7,493 nucleotides of DNA from Granulosicoccaceae bacterium. Lineage in GTDB: Bacteria; Pseudomonadota; Gammaproteobacteria; Granulosicoccales; Granulosicoccaceae. Positions within the stretch are counted from its first letter, which is position 1; the number at the start of each line of letters is the position of its first letter. The position numbers and the translations under genes are program-made. The stretch is from positions 1 through 7,493 of the forward strand of contig JALZUX010000432.1 of assembly GCA_023301405.1 (NCBI GenBank), read 5' to 3'. The notes under the pieces are model-generated. The model saw nothing but the letters and a program-made list of their open reading frames with translations, searched no databases and was not told where the DNA came from. This document shows, one piece after another, positions 5,922-7,493 of this stretch.

Positions 5922-7475
5922 ATGTCACTAGAACTTGATCGACGCGGTTTTTTGCGTGCGGGTGTTGCAGCCGGTGTAATGGCAGCGACTGGAAGCGGAA
6001 TGTCGCCTGCTTTTGCTGCTCCGCGGCGCGGCGGCACTTTGCGTATGGGTATCGCTGGTGCTAACACATCAGACAGTTGGGATGCCCGAACGCATTCTGA
6101 CAGTTTTATGATCATGATGGGTCATGGCACAGTCTTCGACTGCTTGACAGAAGTGGGTGCTGACGGCGTGCTGAAGGGCGAGCTTGCAGAAAGCTGGGAG
6201 CCAAGTGCTGATGCCAAAACGTGGATCTTCAATTTACGGAAGGGGGTCACTTTTCATAATGGCAAGCCATTTAACGCCGATGACGTTATTGCCTCATTGA
6301 ATCTACACACCGCCGAAGATGCAAAATCTGCGGCCAAGCCGATTGTTTCGTCAATCGCTGAATTGACAAAAATGAACGACCATCAGGTTAAAATGGTGCT
6401 CAAAGCGGGCAATGCAGATTTCCCTTTTCTGATGTCTGATTATCATATTGTTATGCATCCGGCCGGCGCTATTGAAGAATCAATAGCGAAAGGTATTGGT
6501 ACCGGTGGTTATATGGTTGAAAATCATGATCCGGGTGTGCGAACCATTGTTAAGCGCTACGACGGCCACTACAAAACAGACGCTTGTTTCTTTGATAGCA
6601 TTGAGCAAATTGCTATTAATGATGGCAGTGCTCGAATGAATGCACTGATGACCGGTCAGGTTGATGCAATTAACCGGGTTGATTTCAAAACCGAAGTCCT
6701 GATGAAGCGTAACCCCAACATCAACATTTTTGAAGTTACCGGTAATCAGCACTTCACCTTCCCAATGCAAACCGGCCTTGAGCCTTACAACAACCCCGAT
6801 GTAAGAATGGCACTGAAGCTGGCGTTTAATCGTCAGGAACTTGTCGACAAAATTCTGCAAGGGCACGGCGCTGTTGCCAACGATCACCCGATTGGTCCGG
6901 CCAACCAGTACTGGCACAAAGACCTTGCGCAGCGAGAATACGATCCTGAAAAAGCCAAAGCGTTGTTGAAAAAGGCGGGAATGGAAGGTCTGACCGTTGA
7001 TCTATCTGCAGCTAATGCAGCGTTTCCGGGGGCGATTGATGCAGCGCAGTTGCTACAAAGTTCTGCTAGTGCAGCTGGTATCAACATTAAGGTGACACAA
7101 GAGCCTGATGACGGTTATTGGTCTAATGTGTGGTTGAAGAAGCCTTGGTGTGCTGCTTATTGGTCAGGGCGTGCAACCGAAGACTGGATGTGGTCCACCG
7201 CTTATGAGTCAGGTGTGCCGTGGAACGATACTGCTTGGGAAGATGCTCGTTTTCAGGAGCTGCTACTGCAAGGTCGTGCAGAGCTTGATACCGGTAAACG
7301 TAAAGGTATTTACCATGAAATGCAGGAAATCTGCTCTAACGATGGTGGTACGGTTATACCGATGTATGCAAACTACGTTGATGCCCATTCGACCAAGCTA
7401 ACCAACAGTGGCACTATTGGTAATCTGTGGCAAATGGATGGCTCGCGAATTGCCGAGCGTTGGTGGTTTTCTTAA
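5922..7475 (+). CDS. Tat-exported family 5 solute-binding protein of the Dpp/Opp-type importer
   Basis: A 517-residue periplasmic binding protein of the SBP_bac_5 family that would capture substrate for the two permeases. I start it at the ATG at 5922, just after GAGAGGA (5911-5917). An upstream in-frame TTG at 5901 would add seven residues before the signal but lacks such a site. The N-terminus is a twin-arginine signal: LDRRGFLRAG with Arg7-Arg8, a hydrophobic stretch at about 12-24, and a likely cleavage after AFA (about residue 32). Export would thus be folded, via Tat. The family signature region is at about 88-122 (ELAESWEPSADAKTW … FHNGKPFNADDV). Other family landmarks are YNNPDVRMALKLAFNRQELV (289-308) and YDPEKAKALLKKAGM (340-354). 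No lipobox cysteine is present, so the protein is soluble. It lies last in the operon, 150 bp after the ATPase gene. Substrate unknown; the region around 400-430 is rich in Trp and Tyr and may help form the ligand site. Confidence 0.93.
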   Translation: MSLELDRRGFLRAGVAAGVMAATGSGMSPAFAAPRRGGTLRMGIAGANTSDSWDARTHSDSFMIMMGHGTVFDCLTEVGADGVLKGELAESWEPSADAKTWIFNLRKGVTFHNGKPFNADDVIASLNLHTAEDAKSAAKPIVSSIAELTKMNDHQVKMVLKAGNADFPFLMSDYHIVMHPAGAIEESIAKGIGTGGYMVENHDPGVRTIVKRYDGHYKTDACFFDSIEQIAINDGSARMNALMTGQVDAINRVDFKTEVLMKRNPNINIFEVTGNQHFTFPMQTGLEPYNNPDVRMALKLAFNRQELVDKILQGHGAVANDHPIGPANQYWHKDLAQREYDPEKAKALLKKAGMEGLTVDLSAANAAFPGAIDAAQLLQSSASAAGINIKVTQEPDDGYWSNVWLKKPWCAAYWSGRATEDWMWSTAYESGVPWNDTAWEDARFQELLLQGRAELDTGKRKGIYHEMQEICSNDGGTVIPMYANYVDAHSTKLTNSGTIGNLWQMDGSRIAERWWFS

Positions 7476-7493
7476 GTCGATGTAATCGTGCGC

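Noticed and set aside
6480..6917. Minus-strand frame of 145 codons inside the binding-protein gene
   Set aside because: It is antisense to a well-recognised SBP_bac_5 coding region, has no ribosome site or family resemblance, and is explained by the codon bias of the real gene.
7476..7493. Terminator or further gene at the right edge
   Set aside because: Only 18 bases remain after the stop codon and no stem or start signal is visible.

Overview
The window carries six protein-coding genes in two divergent blocks around a 287-bp intergenic region. Base composition is moderate, the genes are tightly packed, and both the Tat-exported solute-binding protein and the paired acyl-CoA dehydrogenases fit a Gram-negative proteobacterium. 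My best guess is a marine or environmental gammaproteobacterium. That placement is inferred from style and protein flavour, not from a marker gene. I see no tRNA, rRNA, CRISPR array, insertion sequence or phage gene.

Left block (minus strand, 1-1668): two consecutive acyl-CoA dehydrogenase genes 3 bp apart. The first transcribed (472-1668) resembles the large subunit of pimeloyl-CoA dehydrogenase (PimC type). The second (1-468, cut by the window edge) resembles the small subunit (PimD type). Together they probably form one heteromeric, FAD-dependent enzyme oxidising a dicarboxylyl-CoA, fatty acyl-CoA or ring-derived acyl-CoA.

Centre (1669-1955): the shared upstream region. It contains a perfect 9-bp inverted repeat with a 16-bp spacer, two overlapping small hairpins with the same TGAG loop, and a strong Shine-Dalgarno site before a TTG start codon.

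Right block (plus strand, 1956-7475): a complete Dpp/Opp-type (peptide/nickel/opine family) ABC importer. The order is DppB-like permease, DppC-like permease with an unusual hydrophobic N-terminal extension, fused double ATPase (DppD-DppF type), and a Tat-dependent family 5 solute-binding protein. The two permeases and the ATPase are closely packed (34-bp gap, then a 4-bp ATGA overlap). The binding protein follows a 150-bp gap containing nested dyad symmetries, an extended -10 element and leader hairpins, so it may have its own promoter.

The sequence does not show the transported substrate. Divergence from a PimC/PimD-like pair suggests, weakly, a link to uptake of an acid or amide that is later beta-oxidised. 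The most notable details are the DppB/DppC junction, where a short reading frame may be the displaced true N-terminus of DppC, and the regulatory cluster ahead of the binding-protein gene. I did not find a clearly unprecedented system.
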